A stretch of DNA of 64,000 nucleotides from Pseudoduganella namucuonensis (GCF_900116645.1 NZ_FPBO01000005.1:124001-188000); one strand, 5' to 3'. Shown: positions 9,319-18,767, counted from the stretch's first letter. Program-made: numbers and translations. The notes: generated by a model from the sequence alone, not told the origin.

Positions 9319-9975
9319 ATGCCCCCGCCAACCACCAAGCCGATGCCCATGTTTATTTGTCCACGTTCCGCCGTTTTTCTGCTGAGCATGCTGGCCAACG
9401 CTTGCCACGCCTCCGGGATCGCGGTGCAGGTGGCGGACAGCGCCGGCGTGCCGCTGCAGGACGCGGTGGTGTACGTGGAGGCCGAGCCCGGCCAGAACCT
9501 GCCCAAGCCGCTGAGGGCGGGCGAGATCGAGCAGAAGGGCCTGAAGTTCATCCCGCTGGTCTCCGTGGTGCAGACCGGCAGCCGCATCGAATTCCCGAAC
9601 AACGACAAGGTGCGCCACCACATCTACTCCTTTTCCCCGGCCCACAAGTTCGACCAGAAGCTGTACTCGGGCACCTCGGCCACGCCGCAGGTGTTCGAGA
9701 AGGCCGGCGTGGTGGTCCTGGGATGCAACATCCACGACAAGATGGTGGCCTATGTGCGCGTGGTCGACACGCCGTACTACGGCAAGACCGACGCCAGCGG
9801 CATGGTGCGCATCGACATGCCGCCGGGCGCGAAGTACACGCTCAGGGCCTGGCACTACAACATGGTGGGCGGCCAGCCGGTGGAACAGGCGCTCGCCGTG
9901 AAGCCGGGCGACGCGCTGGGCACGGCGGCCATCCGGCTGGCCATGAAGCCACCCGCCGCGGAAGCCGCGCTGTAG
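9319..9975 (+). CDS. Exported cupredoxin-like (methylamine-utilization-type) protein
   Basis: This 218-residue protein has an N-terminal signal segment (CPRSAVFLLSMLANACHASG). The plastocyanin-like beta-sandwich that follows keeps the type-1 copper ligand pattern: His in KVRHHIYSFS, then Cys, His and Met in GCNIHDKMVAYV. A carboxypeptidase-regulatory-like beta domain seems to follow (TDASGMVRIDMPPGAKYTLRAWH). The gene is followed after 7 bases by a membrane GGDEF-EAL protein, so the two are almost certainly co-transcribed. A copper or redox sensing role feeding c-di-GMP is an inference from that pairing. The ATG at 9319 has TAGGGA 6 bases upstream; ATGs at 9343 and 9349 are alternatives. Confidence 0.78.
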   Translation: MPPPTTKPMPMFICPRSAVFLLSMLANACHASGIAVQVADSAGVPLQDAVVYVEAEPGQNLPKPLRAGEIEQKGLKFIPLVSVVQTGSRIEFPNNDKVRHHIYSFSPAHKFDQKLYSGTSATPQVFEKAGVVVLGCNIHDKMVAYVRVVDTPYYGKTDASGMVRIDMPPGAKYTLRAWHYNMVGGQPVEQALAVKPGDALGTAAIRLAMKPPAAEAAL

Positions 9976-9982
9976 AGGGCCC

Positions 9983-12457
9983 ATGCGCTTCAATCGCCGC
10001 TTCAGCTTCCACTTCCGCAGCCTGGAAAGCCGCATCGTCACGCTGTTCCTGCTGCTGATCGTGCTGGTGCAGGTGGTGGGGCTGCTGGTGATCCAGCGCG
10101 GCATAGAGAGCAACGCGCGCGCGGCCATCGCCATGGAGTTGAACAACGGCGGCAAGGTGTTCCGCCGCCTGCTGGAGCAGAACGCGCAAAGCCTGCGTTT
10201 CGGCGCGCGCCTGCTGGCGCGCGACACCGCCTTCGTGGCCGCCATCGGCAACAACGAGGAGGCGGACCGCGCCACCATCGAATCGGCGCTGGCCAACCAC
10301 GGCCGCCGCATCAAGGCCTCGGCCTCCATGCTGGTCAGCGCCGAGCGCAAGATCACCGCCACCACCAGCGAGCCGCAATCGGCCGGCCTGTCCGCGCTGG
10401 TGCTGGGCATGCTGGACCAGGCCGAGGCCTCGGACGGCGCCAACGGCATCGGCGTCGTCGACCGCTACCCCTACCAGGTGGTGGTGATGCCGGTGAAGGC
10501 GCCCATCGTCATCGGCTGGATCGTGATGACCTTCCCGATCGACCGCCAGCTGGCCGAGGAGATGCGCGACGTCAGCGCGCTGCAGACCACCATCGCCACC
10601 CGCGACAAGGCCGGCTCCTGGTTGCCGGTGGCCTCCACGCTCGGCGCGCCGCTGGCGGGGGGACTGATGCGGCAGATGGAGGCGCGTCCGCCGGCCTCGC
10701 CGGCGGACGGCGCCTTCGAGGCGGAGATCGGCGACACCCGCTACAGCGCGCGCCGCCAGCTGATCGGCGAGGACGCGGGCCAGAACGTCAGCGTGGTGCT
10801 GGCGCGCTCGATCGACGAGGCCATCGCCGAATACGCGCGGCTGGAACGCTGGCTGTTGGGCCTGACCATCGCCGGCATCCTGATCTCGGCCGCCGTCAGC
10901 ATCGTCACCGCCAAGCGCATCGCGCAGCCATTGAGCCAGCTGGCCGGGGTGGCGCGGCGGCTGGAGCGGGGCGACTACAAGGGACAGATCGAATTCAAGC
11001 GCGAGGACGAGATCGGCGCGCTGGCGCACGCCTTCGACAGCATGCGCGACGGGATCGCCAAGCGCGAGCAGGAGATCCGCCGGCTGGCGTACTGGGACAC
11101 GCTGACCAACCTGCCGAACCGCGCCCAGTTCCTGCTGCACTTGAACGATTCGATCGCCGAGTCGCGCAAGCGCGAAGCCTCCGTGTTCGTGCTGATGATG
11201 GACCTGGACCGCTTCAAGCACGTGAACGACGTGATGGGCCACAGCTTCGGCGACGCGCTGCTGCGCCAGGTGGCCGCCAGGCTGCAGCTGCGGCTGGCCG
11301 AGCGCCGCCACACCTCGGCCCAGGTGGCGCGCCTGGGCGGCGACGAATTCGCCGTGCTGCTGCCGGACGCGGACCTGGAACAGGCGCAGCTGATCGCGCA
11401 AGAACTGCTCGACGCGCTGGAGACGCCGCTGTCGCTGGAGGACCAGATGGTGGACATCGGCGCCGGCATGGGCATCGCCGGCTATCCGATGCACGGCGAG
11501 GACGGCGAGCAGCTGCTGGGCATGGCCGAGGTGGCGATGTACACGGCCAAGCAGCGCAGCGCCGGCGCGGTGGTGTACCACGCGGCCTTCGACAAGGCCA
11601 GCGAGCAAAGCCTGTCGCTGCTGACGGAGCTGCGCAACGCGGTCGAGCGCAACGAGTTCCGGCTGTTCGTGCAGCCCAAGATCATGCTGGGCACCGGCAA
11701 GGCGGTGGGCGCGGAGGCGCTGGTGCGCTGGGCGCATCCGGAGCGCGGCAATGTGTTCCCCGACCAGTTCATCCCCTTCGCCGAGCAGACCGGCTTCATC
11801 CGCGTGCTGACGCGCTGGGTGATGGAACAGTCGGCCATCCTCGCCCACGAGCTGGCGGCGCGGGGCCTCAACCTGAAAATCTCGGTCAACCTGTCCACGC
11901 GCGACCTGATGGACCAGGACCTGCCGGTGAAGTTCGCCGACATCCTCGCCCGCCACCAGCTCGGCCCCTCGGCGTTCTGCCTGGAGATCACCGAGAGCGC
12001 CATCATGGACGACCCGGTGCGCGCGCAGCAGACGCTGGAACGCCTGCACGAGATGGGGCTGGACCTGTCGATCGACGATTTCGGCACCGGCTATTCCTCG
12101 CTGGCCTACCTGAAGCGCCTGCCGGTGAACGAACTGAAGATCGACAAGTCCTTCGTGCTGAACATGGAGAACGACATCGGCGACACCAAGATCGTGCGCT
12201 CGACCATCGACCTGGGCCACAACATGGGCCTGCGCGTGGTGGCCGAGGGCATCGAGAGCGAGGCCGTGTGGCGGCTGCTGATGCGCATGGGCTGCGACCA
12301 GGGGCAGGGCTATTTCATGAGCCGCCCGATCCCCGCCGACCAGCTGGCGGCCTGGCTGGAGAACTGGCGTCCGCCCATCGCCATGCCGGGCGACGCGGCG
12401 GTCGAGCCATACCCCGCGCCGGCGCCGGCCGCGCGGGGCGCGGCGCACGCCGAATAA
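9983..12457 (+). CDS. Membrane-bound GGDEF-EAL diguanylate cyclase/phosphodiesterase
   Basis: This 824-residue protein has one membrane helix near residues 16-38, a periplasmic sensor region to about 285, a second helix (about 288-308), a HAMP domain, GGDEF and EAL. Both catalytic sites look intact. The cyclase has MDLDRFKHVNDVMGH and GGDEF at 452-456. The phosphodiesterase has EAL at 578, SVNLST, LEITES, IDDFGTG, ELKIDKS, AEGIES and QGYFMSRP. No RxxD inhibitory site precedes GGDEF. The sensor region is not similar to a family I recognise with certainty. The cupredoxin-like gene directly upstream may supply its periplasmic signal partner. Confidence 0.92.
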   Translation: MRFNRRFSFHFRSLESRIVTLFLLLIVLVQVVGLLVIQRGIESNARAAIAMELNNGGKVFRRLLEQNAQSLRFGARLLARDTAFVAAIGNNEEADRATIESALANHGRRIKASASMLVSAERKITATTSEPQSAGLSALVLGMLDQAEASDGANGIGVVDRYPYQVVVMPVKAPIVIGWIVMTFPIDRQLAEEMRDVSALQTTIATRDKAGSWLPVASTLGAPLAGGLMRQMEARPPASPADGAFEAEIGDTRYSARRQLIGEDAGQNVSVVLARSIDEAIAEYARLERWLLGLTIAGILISAAVSIVTAKRIAQPLSQLAGVARRLERGDYKGQIEFKREDEIGALAHAFDSMRDGIAKREQEIRRLAYWDTLTNLPNRAQFLLHLNDSIAESRKREASVFVLMMDLDRFKHVNDVMGHSFGDALLRQVAARLQLRLAERRHTSAQVARLGGDEFAVLLPDADLEQAQLIAQELLDALETPLSLEDQMVDIGAGMGIAGYPMHGEDGEQLLGMAEVAMYTAKQRSAGAVVYHAAFDKASEQSLSLLTELRNAVERNEFRLFVQPKIMLGTGKAVGAEALVRWAHPERGNVFPDQFIPFAEQTGFIRVLTRWVMEQSAILAHELAARGLNLKISVNLSTRDLMDQDLPVKFADILARHQLGPSAFCLEITESAIMDDPVRAQQTLERLHEMGLDLSIDDFGTGYSSLAYLKRLPVNELKIDKSFVLNMENDIGDTKIVRSTIDLGHNMGLRVVAEGIESEAVWRLLMRMGCDQGQGYFMSRPIPADQLAAWLENWRPPIAMPGDAAVEPYPAPAPAARGAAHAE

Positions 12458-12575
12458 AACGCGACGCGGCCGCCTCGGTAACATTTCTTATTCGGTATTA
12501 CTCACGCTATCATCGACCGCTGCGCGGCGCAGTCCGCGCATTCGACGAACATTGAATGGACGAGACCGACCCTCT

Positions 12576-14747
12576 ATGCAACCACGACGCGCTTCCCTGA
12601 TATTCGCCCTGGCCGCCGCCTTCGGCGGTTCCGCTTTCGCCCAGTCCTGCCCGGGCAACGGTTCCGCCATCAGCTACCCCGTGACCAGGAAGGTCGAGCA
12701 GACGGACACCTACCACGGCACCGCCATCGCCGATCCGTACCGCTGGCTGGAGGACGCCAACAGCGCCGAAACCAAGGAGTGGGTCGACGCGCAGAACAAG
12801 GTCACCCAGGGCTACCTGGCGCAGATTCCGGCGCGCGAGGCGATCAGGCAGCGCCTGACCAAGCTGTGGAACTTCGAGCGCTACAGCGTGCCGTACAAGG
12901 AAGGCGGCCGTTACTTCTACAGCCGCAACGACGGCCTGCAAAACCAGGCCGTGCTCTACACCATGAAGACGCTGGCCGACACGCCGCGCGTGCTGCTGGA
13001 CCCGAACACCCTGGCCGCCGACGGCACCGTGGCGCTGGCCGGCAGCGCCGTCAGCCCGGACGGCAAATACCTGGCCTACAGCACCGCCGCCTCCGGCTCC
13101 GACTGGAACGAGATCAAGGTGCGCGGCATCGACAGCGGCAAGGACACCACGGACCACATCAAGTGGGTGAAGTTCTCCAGCACCGCCTGGGCGGCCGACG
13201 GTTCCGGCTTCTATTACAGCCGCTACGACGAGCCGAACGAGGCCACCAAGCTGGCCGGCATCAACTACTTCCAGAAGCTGTACTTCCACAAACTGGGCAC
13301 GCCGCAAAGCGCGGACACGCTGGTCTACGACCGTCCCGACCAGAAGGAATGGGGCTTCGGCGGCGAGGTCACGGACGACGGCCGCTACCTCGTCATCACC
13401 TCCTCGCAGGGCACGGAGCGCAAGTCGCGCGTGTTCTACAAGGACTTGAAGGCCAAGGACGCGAAGGTGGTGGGCCTGCTGGAGAACTTCGACGCGGCCT
13501 ATGAATTCATCGACAACGAGGGGCCGGTGTTCTACTTCCGCACCGACAAGGGCGCGCCGAAGTCGCGCATCATCGCCATCGACGTGCGCAAGCCCGCGCC
13601 GGAGCAGTGGAAGGAAGTGATTCCGGAAGGCGAGCAGACGCTGGTCTCGGCCAACATCATCAACAAGCAGCTGGTGGTGGACTACCTGAGCGACGCGCAC
13701 AGCGCGGTCAAGGTGTTCGACATGAAAGGGCGCTTCGTGCGCGAGGTGGAACTGCCCGGCATCGGCTCGGCCGGCGGCTTCGGCGGCAAACGCGGCGACA
13801 CCGCTACCTTCTACGCCTACACCAGCTTCACCAATCCCACCACCATCTACCGCCTGGATATGAAGAGCGGCAAGAGCAGCGTGTACCGCCAGCCCAAGGT
13901 GGACTTCGACCCCAGCCAGTTCGAGACGCGCCAGGTCTTCTACAACAGCAAGGACGGCACCAGGGTGCCGATGTTCATCGTCTCCAAGAAGGGCATCAAG
14001 CTCGATGGCGGCAATCCAACCTACCTGTACGGCTACGGCGGCTTCAACATCTCGCTGACGCCGTCGTTCTCCGTGGCCAACCTGGCCTGGGTGGAAATGG
14101 GCGGCGTGTACGTGATGGCCAACCTGCGCGGCGGCGGCGAATACGGCGAAGCCTGGCACAAGGCCGGCACCAAGCTCCAAAAGCAGAACGTGTTCGACGA
14201 CTTCATCGGCGCGGCCGAGTGGCTGGTGGCGAACAAGGTCACGTCGCCGGCCAAGCTGTCCATCGGCGGCGGCAGCAACGGCGGCCTGCTGGTGGGCGCG
14301 GCGATGACGCAGCGTCCGGACCTGTTCGCGGCGGCGATACCCGCCGTGGGTGTGCTGGACATGCTGCGCTTCCAGAAATTCACCATTGGTTGGGCGTGGA
14401 CCTCGGACTACGGCTCGTCCGACGATCCGGAGGAATTCAAGGCGCTGGTCAAGTACTCGCCGCTGCACAACCTGAAGCAGGGCTCCTGCTACCCGGCCAC
14501 CATGGTCACCACGGCCGACCATGACGACCGCGTGGTGCCGGCGCACAGCTTCAAGTTCGCCGCCGCAGCGCAGGCCGCGCAGGCCGGCGCCAATCCGATC
14601 CTGATCCGCATCGACACCAAGGCCGGCCACGGCGCGGGCAAGCCGACCACCAAGCAGATCGAGGAAGTGTCCGACCGCTGGGGTTTCCTGAGCCGCGCGC
14701 TGGGCATGCAGGTGCCGGGCGCCGCCGGCGCCAGCAGCGGTATGTAG
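12576..14747 (+). CDS. Secreted prolyl oligopeptidase, family S9A
   Basis: This precursor of about 723 residues has a signal peptide ending at SAFA. A seven-bladed propeller region follows (starting KVEQTDTYHGTAIADPYRWLED), then an alpha/beta-hydrolase domain. The catalytic triad is visible: Ser567 in GGGSNGG, Asp in DHDDRVVP and His in KAGHGAGKP. It cleaves peptides of up to about 30 residues after proline, here probably in the periplasm. ATG 12576 is chosen because the signal peptide starts there; the frame is open to a TTG at 12552. The TAG stop lies inside an interspersed repeat. Confidence 0.93.
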   Translation: MQPRRASLIFALAAAFGGSAFAQSCPGNGSAISYPVTRKVEQTDTYHGTAIADPYRWLEDANSAETKEWVDAQNKVTQGYLAQIPAREAIRQRLTKLWNFERYSVPYKEGGRYFYSRNDGLQNQAVLYTMKTLADTPRVLLDPNTLAADGTVALAGSAVSPDGKYLAYSTAASGSDWNEIKVRGIDSGKDTTDHIKWVKFSSTAWAADGSGFYYSRYDEPNEATKLAGINYFQKLYFHKLGTPQSADTLVYDRPDQKEWGFGGEVTDDGRYLVITSSQGTERKSRVFYKDLKAKDAKVVGLLENFDAAYEFIDNEGPVFYFRTDKGAPKSRIIAIDVRKPAPEQWKEVIPEGEQTLVSANIINKQLVVDYLSDAHSAVKVFDMKGRFVREVELPGIGSAGGFGGKRGDTATFYAYTSFTNPTTIYRLDMKSGKSSVYRQPKVDFDPSQFETRQVFYNSKDGTRVPMFIVSKKGIKLDGGNPTYLYGYGGFNISLTPSFSVANLAWVEMGGVYVMANLRGGGEYGEAWHKAGTKLQKQNVFDDFIGAAEWLVANKVTSPAKLSIGGGSNGGLLVGAAMTQRPDLFAAAIPAVGVLDMLRFQKFTIGWAWTSDYGSSDDPEEFKALVKYSPLHNLKQGSCYPATMVTTADHDDRVVPAHSFKFAAAAQAAQAGANPILIRIDTKAGHGAGKPTTKQIEEVSDRWGFLSRALGMQVPGAAGASSGM

Positions 14748-14836
14748 GGCGGGGTAGCCGGCTTTGCCGGCGTAGCCCGCCATGCGCCGTCGAATCGCGT
14801 GCACGGCGGGTTGCGACTTGCCCGACCCACCCATAC
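14744..14836. repeat. Interspersed GTAGGGCGG-type repeat overlapping a stop codon
   Basis: The element begins GTAGGGCGG, continues with the dyad GTAGCCGGC ttt GCCGGCGTAGC and CCCGCC, and has a decayed second half (CGGCGGGTT...CCCGACCCACC). Its TAG is the stop codon of the prolyl oligopeptidase gene. A second copy of the same type starts at 34749. Confidence 0.6.
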
Positions 14837-14848
14837 CTGGAATCGACC

Positions 14849-17287
14849 ATGACCTCCCCACACTCCGCAGTGCTGTCCATCCTTCTGCTTTGCGCCGTTC
14901 CCGCCATCGCCGCGGAGGCGCCCAAGACCCTCGCCGACCACACGCGCGGCCTGCAATCGCAGCCCGGCTTCATCGACGTCTGGCGCGACGCCGCCAAGGG
15001 CAGGGTGCTGCTCTCGGTCGCCGCGCTGGACCAGCCCTTCCTGCTGCTGAGCTCCTTGCCCTACGCGCTGGGCTCCAACGACATCGGCCTGGACCGCGGC
15101 CAGGCCGGCGACGTGAAAATGGTGCGCTTCCAGCGGCACGGCGACCGCCTGTTCCTGGTGCAGGACAACACCCGCTACGTGGCCAACTCGCGCGACGCCG
15201 ACGAACGCGCGGCGGTGGCCGAATCCTTCGCCAGCGCCGTGCTGTGGGCCGGCGACATCATCGCCAGCGAGGGCGGCAAGCACCTGGTCGATTTCTCCAG
15301 CTTCCTGCTGGCCGACCAGCACGGCGTGGCCGCGCGCCTGGCGCAGACCAGGCAGGGCGCGTACAGCGTGGACGCCAGGCGCAGCGCCGTCCTCGCCGAT
15401 CAGGCCAAAAGCTTCCCCGACAATATCGAACTCGAATCCCTGCTGACTTTCCAGGGCCCGGGCCAGGCCGACTTCGTGAAACAGGTGGCCGCCGATCCGG
15501 CCAGCCTGTCCATGCGCCAGCACATCAGCATGGTGCGCCTGCCGGACAATGGCTACAAGCCGCGCGCCTACCATCCCGCCTCCGGCGGCTTCGACGTCGG
15601 CTACCACGACTTCGCCACCCCGCTGGCGAAAAGCCTGGACGTGCGCTGGCAGGTCCGGCACCGCCTCGAAAAGACCGACCCGAACGCCACCGCCAGCGCG
15701 GTGAAAAAGCCCATCGTCTTTTACGTGGACCGCGGCGCGCCCGAGCCGGTGCGCTCGGCGCTGCTGGACGGCGCCCGCTGGTGGGCCGCCGCCTTCGAGA
15801 AGGCCGGCTTCAAGGACGCCTACCGCGTCGAACTGCTGCCCGAGGGCGTGGACGCGATGGACGTGCGCTACAACGTCATCAGCTGGGTGCACCGCGCCAC
15901 GCGCGGCTGGTCCTACGGCAACGCGCTGACCGACCCGCGCACCGGCCAGATCATCCGCGGCGCCGTCACGCTGGGTTCGCAGCGCGTGCGCCAGGACATC
16001 CTGATCGCCGAAAGCCTGCTGGCGCCGTACGGCGTGAACGCCGCCGCGGACAAGCAAAAACTGGCCGAGCAAATGGCGCTGGCCCGTTTGCGCCAGCTCT
16101 CCGCGCACGAGGTCGGCCACACGCTGGGCTTCGCCCACAACTTCGCGGCCAGCCGCCACGGCAACGGCTCCGTCATGGACTACCCGCACCCCGTGCTGAA
16201 GCTGGACGCGCAGGGCGGCATCGACCTGCGGGACGCCTACGGCGTCGGCGTCGGCCCCTGGGACGAGTACATCGTCAAGCACGTCTACGGCCAGTTCGGC
16301 GACGACGAGGAGGCCGCGCTGGCGCAGCTGCGCCGCGAGGCCCGCGCCGCCGGCATGGAATACGTGGGCGACACGGATGCCCGCTCGCCGGGCTCGGTGC
16401 ATCCGCAAGGCCTGCTGTGGGACTTCGGGCCGGACTCGCTCAAGACCTGGGACGCGCTGACCGCCGTGCGCCGCCGCGCGCTCGACAACTTCTCGCTGGC
16501 CGTGTTGCCGAACGAGCGCCAGGCCGGCGAGATCGAGGCGCGGCTGGTGCCGGTGTACCTGCTGCAGCGTTACCAGAGCGAGGCGCTGGCGCGCCTGCTG
16601 GGCGGTGCCGAATTCGAATACGCCACCAGCGGCGACGTCAAGGCCGGTCTCGCGAAAAGCGGCATGCGCGCGATTCCCGCCGCCACCCAGCGCCAGGCCC
16701 TGGACCGGCTGGCGGACACGCTGCGCGCGGAGTACCTGGCGTTGCCCGCCAACGTGCTCGACGTGCTGACGCCGCCCGCCCAAGGCTATGAACGCGGCCG
16801 CGAATACTTCGAAACGCGCATGAACAGCGTGTTCGACGCCTTCTCGGCCGTCGAGGCGGGAGCGGCGCAAAGCGCCGGCCTGCTGCTGGACGCGGCGCGC
16901 CTGAACCGCCTGGCCTGGCAGCACGCGCGCGACGCGCGGCAGCCTGGCGCCGGCGAGGCGCTGGACCTGCTCCTGCGACGGACCTGGAAGCGCGACCCCG
17001 TGCCGGCTGCCATCGCGGGCGGCGAGGCGGTGCAGATCGCCGCCAACTGGGTGCTGCTGGACGGCCTGCTGAACGCGCTCAACGCCGGCCAACTGCATGC
17101 CGGCGTGGACGCCGAACTGCGCGGCAAGGCCAGGGAATTGGCGCAATGGCTGGCGAAGAACCCCGGCACGGGCGTCACCGCCGACAGCCGGCGCCAGGCG
17201 GCGGAGCTGATCCGCGCCTACCTAGCCGACCCCACCCGCGTCAAGCTGCGCCCCGCGCCGACGATCCCGCCCGGCGCCCCGATTTAA
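14849..17287 (+). CDS. Secreted zinc metalloprotease (DUF5117/DUF4953 type)
   Basis: This 812-residue precursor has a signal peptide (SVLSILLLCAVPAIAAEA follows the start). The middle carries the zinc-binding motif HEVGHTLGFAHNF, of the metzincin form HExxHxxGxxH, within a region matching the DUF4953 catalytic family. The DUF5117-like domain occupies about residues 70-240. The substrate is unknown; degradation of protein outside the cytoplasm is likely. It follows another secreted peptidase on the same strand, about 100 bases downstream across a repeat, so separate transcription is possible. Confidence 0.87.
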   Translation: MTSPHSAVLSILLLCAVPAIAAEAPKTLADHTRGLQSQPGFIDVWRDAAKGRVLLSVAALDQPFLLLSSLPYALGSNDIGLDRGQAGDVKMVRFQRHGDRLFLVQDNTRYVANSRDADERAAVAESFASAVLWAGDIIASEGGKHLVDFSSFLLADQHGVAARLAQTRQGAYSVDARRSAVLADQAKSFPDNIELESLLTFQGPGQADFVKQVAADPASLSMRQHISMVRLPDNGYKPRAYHPASGGFDVGYHDFATPLAKSLDVRWQVRHRLEKTDPNATASAVKKPIVFYVDRGAPEPVRSALLDGARWWAAAFEKAGFKDAYRVELLPEGVDAMDVRYNVISWVHRATRGWSYGNALTDPRTGQIIRGAVTLGSQRVRQDILIAESLLAPYGVNAAADKQKLAEQMALARLRQLSAHEVGHTLGFAHNFAASRHGNGSVMDYPHPVLKLDAQGGIDLRDAYGVGVGPWDEYIVKHVYGQFGDDEEAALAQLRREARAAGMEYVGDTDARSPGSVHPQGLLWDFGPDSLKTWDALTAVRRRALDNFSLAVLPNERQAGEIEARLVPVYLLQRYQSEALARLLGGAEFEYATSGDVKAGLAKSGMRAIPAATQRQALDRLADTLRAEYLALPANVLDVLTPPAQGYERGREYFETRMNSVFDAFSAVEAGAAQSAGLLLDAARLNRLAWQHARDARQPGAGEALDLLLRRTWKRDPVPAAIAGGEAVQIAANWVLLDGLLNALNAGQLHAGVDAELRGKARELAQWLAKNPGTGVTADSRRQAAELIRAYLADPTRVKLRPAPTIPPGAPI

Positions 17288-17302
17288 AGCGCGTACAAAA
17301 AA

Positions 17303-17382
17303 GGGGTCAGGTTCGGTTTTTTTTTGATACCGAACCTGCCCCCTTTTTCACGGTTTTCTTTTTGATACCGAACCTGACCCCT
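17303..17382. repeat. REP-like cluster: one forward and two reverse GGGGTCAGGTTCGG arms
   Basis: GGGGTCAGGTTCGGT at 17303-17317 is followed by its reverse complement twice: ACCGAACCTGCCCC near 17329-17343 and ACCGAACCTGACCCC at 17367-17381. A, T-rich spacers (TTTTTTTTTGAT, TTTTTGAT) separate them. The first two arms form a hairpin followed by CTTTTT, so this cluster may also end transcription from the metalloprotease gene. Confidence 0.75.
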
Positions 17383-17405
17383 TTTTCAAGCCTTGCACCA
17401 AATTC

Positions 17406-17424
17406 GCGCACCTAAGTGGTGCGC
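17406..17424. promoter_or_regulatory. NtrC-like binding site upstream of amt
   Basis: GCGCACC and GGTGCGC form a perfect 7-bp inverted repeat with a 5-base spacer (TAAGT). This matches the known NtrC form TGCACC-N5-GGTGCA except at the outer bases. An extra half-site TGCACC lies at 17394-17399. The dyad sits about 85 bases upstream of the sigma-54 promoter, an ordinary distance for an NtrC enhancer. Confidence 0.65.
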
Positions 17425-17496
17425 GCATCATTTCGGTGCTCCATATGCGCGCCATCAAAAGTCAATCAAATCATTGACTTAGTGTTTTGCACTAAA

Positions 17497-17515
17497 TTGG
17501 AACGAAAATTGCTTT
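17497..17515 (+). promoter_or_regulatory. Sigma-54 promoter of amt
   Basis: TTGGAACG followed by TTGCTTT gives the essential GG and GC dinucleotides separated by exactly 10 bases (GG at 17499-17500, GC at 17511-17512). It lies about 50 bases before the amt start codon. The spacing and sequence match the -24/-12 promoter class used by nitrogen-regulated genes. Confidence 0.75.
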
Positions 17516-17564
17516 ATAGATCGTTCAATTTTTGATTTTGCATTCTTTTGGGGAGTTGTTTGGT

Positions 17565-18767
17565 ATGGCTGGGAACAATTTTGGTGCAGACGCGCTATTC
17601 ATCCTGCTTGGCGCGATCATGATTTTGGCGATGCACGCCGGTTTCGCATTCCTTGAGCTGGGCACGGTGCGCAAGAAAAACCAGGTCAACGCGCTGGTGA
17701 AGATCCTGGTGGACTTCGCCGTCTCGACCATCGCGTACTTCTTCATCGGCTACGGCATCGCGTATGGCGTCAGTTTCTTCTCCAGCGCCGACGTGCTGGC
17801 CGCGAAGAACGGCTACGAACTGGTGAAGTTCTTCTTCCTGCTGACCTTCGCGGCCGCCATTCCCGCCATCATTTCCGGCGGCATCGCCGAGCGCGCGCGC
17901 TTCCATCCCCAGCTGGTGGCCACCGCGCTGCTGGTGGGCTTCGTCTACCCGCTGTTCGAGGGCATGGTGTGGAACCAGCGCTTCGGCTTCCAGCAATGGC
18001 TGGCGGCCAGCTTCGGCGCCGAGTTCCACGACTTCGCCGGCTCCGTCGTGGTGCACGCGATGGGCGGCTGGATCGCCTTGCCGGCCGTGCTGCTGCTGGG
18101 CGCGCGCCGCGGACGCTATATGAAGAACGGCGCCATCGCCGCCCATCCGCCATCGTCGATTCCCTTCCTGGCGCTGGGCGCCTGGATCCTCACCGTGGGC
18201 TGGTTCGGCTTCAACGTGATGAGCGCGCAGGCGCTGGACAAGATGAACGGCCTGGTCGCCGTCAATTCGCTGATGGCCATGGTGGGCGGCACGCTGGTCG
18301 CCGTCCTGATGGGCAAGAACGACCCCGGCTTCGCCTACAACGGCCCGCTGGCCGGCCTGGTGGCCGTGTGCGCGGGCTCGGACCTGATGCATCCCCTGGG
18401 CGCGCTGATCACCGGCGGCGTCGCCGGCGCGGTGTTCGTGTGGATGTTCACGCTGGCGCAGAACAAGTGGAAGATCGACGACGTGCTGGGCGTGTGGCCG
18501 CTGCACGGCCTGTGCGGCGCCTGGGGCGGCCTCGCGGCCGGCATCTTCGGCATGAAGGAGCTGGGCGGCATCGGCGGCGTGTCGTTCATGTCCCAGCTGG
18601 TCGGCACGCTGGTGGGCGTGGGCATCGCCGTCGCCGCCGGCTACGCGATCTACGGCGCGCTGAAGGCCACGGTCGGCCTGCGTCTGGACGCCGAACAGGA
18701 GTTCCAGGGCGCCGACCTGTCGGTGCACCGCATCACCTCGACGCCGGAGCGGGAATCCAACTGGTGA
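17565..18767 (+). CDS. amt: Ammonium transporter, Amt family
   Basis: This 400-residue inner-membrane channel has about 11 membrane segments. It shows the Amt signature around DFAGSVVVHAMGGWIALPAVLLLGARRGRY, and the twin pore histidines are present (VVHAMGG and GVWPLHGLCGAWGG). It conducts ammonium or ammonia for assimilation. The ATG at 17565 has GGGGAG 9 bases upstream. The usual glnK partner is not adjacent; the next gene is an unrelated oxidoreductase. Upstream sigma-54 and NtrC-like elements indicate induction under nitrogen limitation. Confidence 0.93.
   Translation: MAGNNFGADALFILLGAIMILAMHAGFAFLELGTVRKKNQVNALVKILVDFAVSTIAYFFIGYGIAYGVSFFSSADVLAAKNGYELVKFFFLLTFAAAIPAIISGGIAERARFHPQLVATALLVGFVYPLFEGMVWNQRFGFQQWLAASFGAEFHDFAGSVVVHAMGGWIALPAVLLLGARRGRYMKNGAIAAHPPSSIPFLALGAWILTVGWFGFNVMSAQALDKMNGLVAVNSLMAMVGGTLVAVLMGKNDPGFAYNGPLAGLVAVCAGSDLMHPLGALITGGVAGAVFVWMFTLAQNKWKIDDVLGVWPLHGLCGAWGGLAAGIFGMKELGGIGGVSFMSQLVGTLVGVGIAVAAGYAIYGALKATVGLRLDAEQEFQGADLSVHRITSTPERESNW

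Noticed and set aside
14489..17146. An 885-codon minus-strand frame across the two peptidase genes
   Set aside because: It is a shadow frame. Both plus-strand genes have signal peptides and catalytic motifs.
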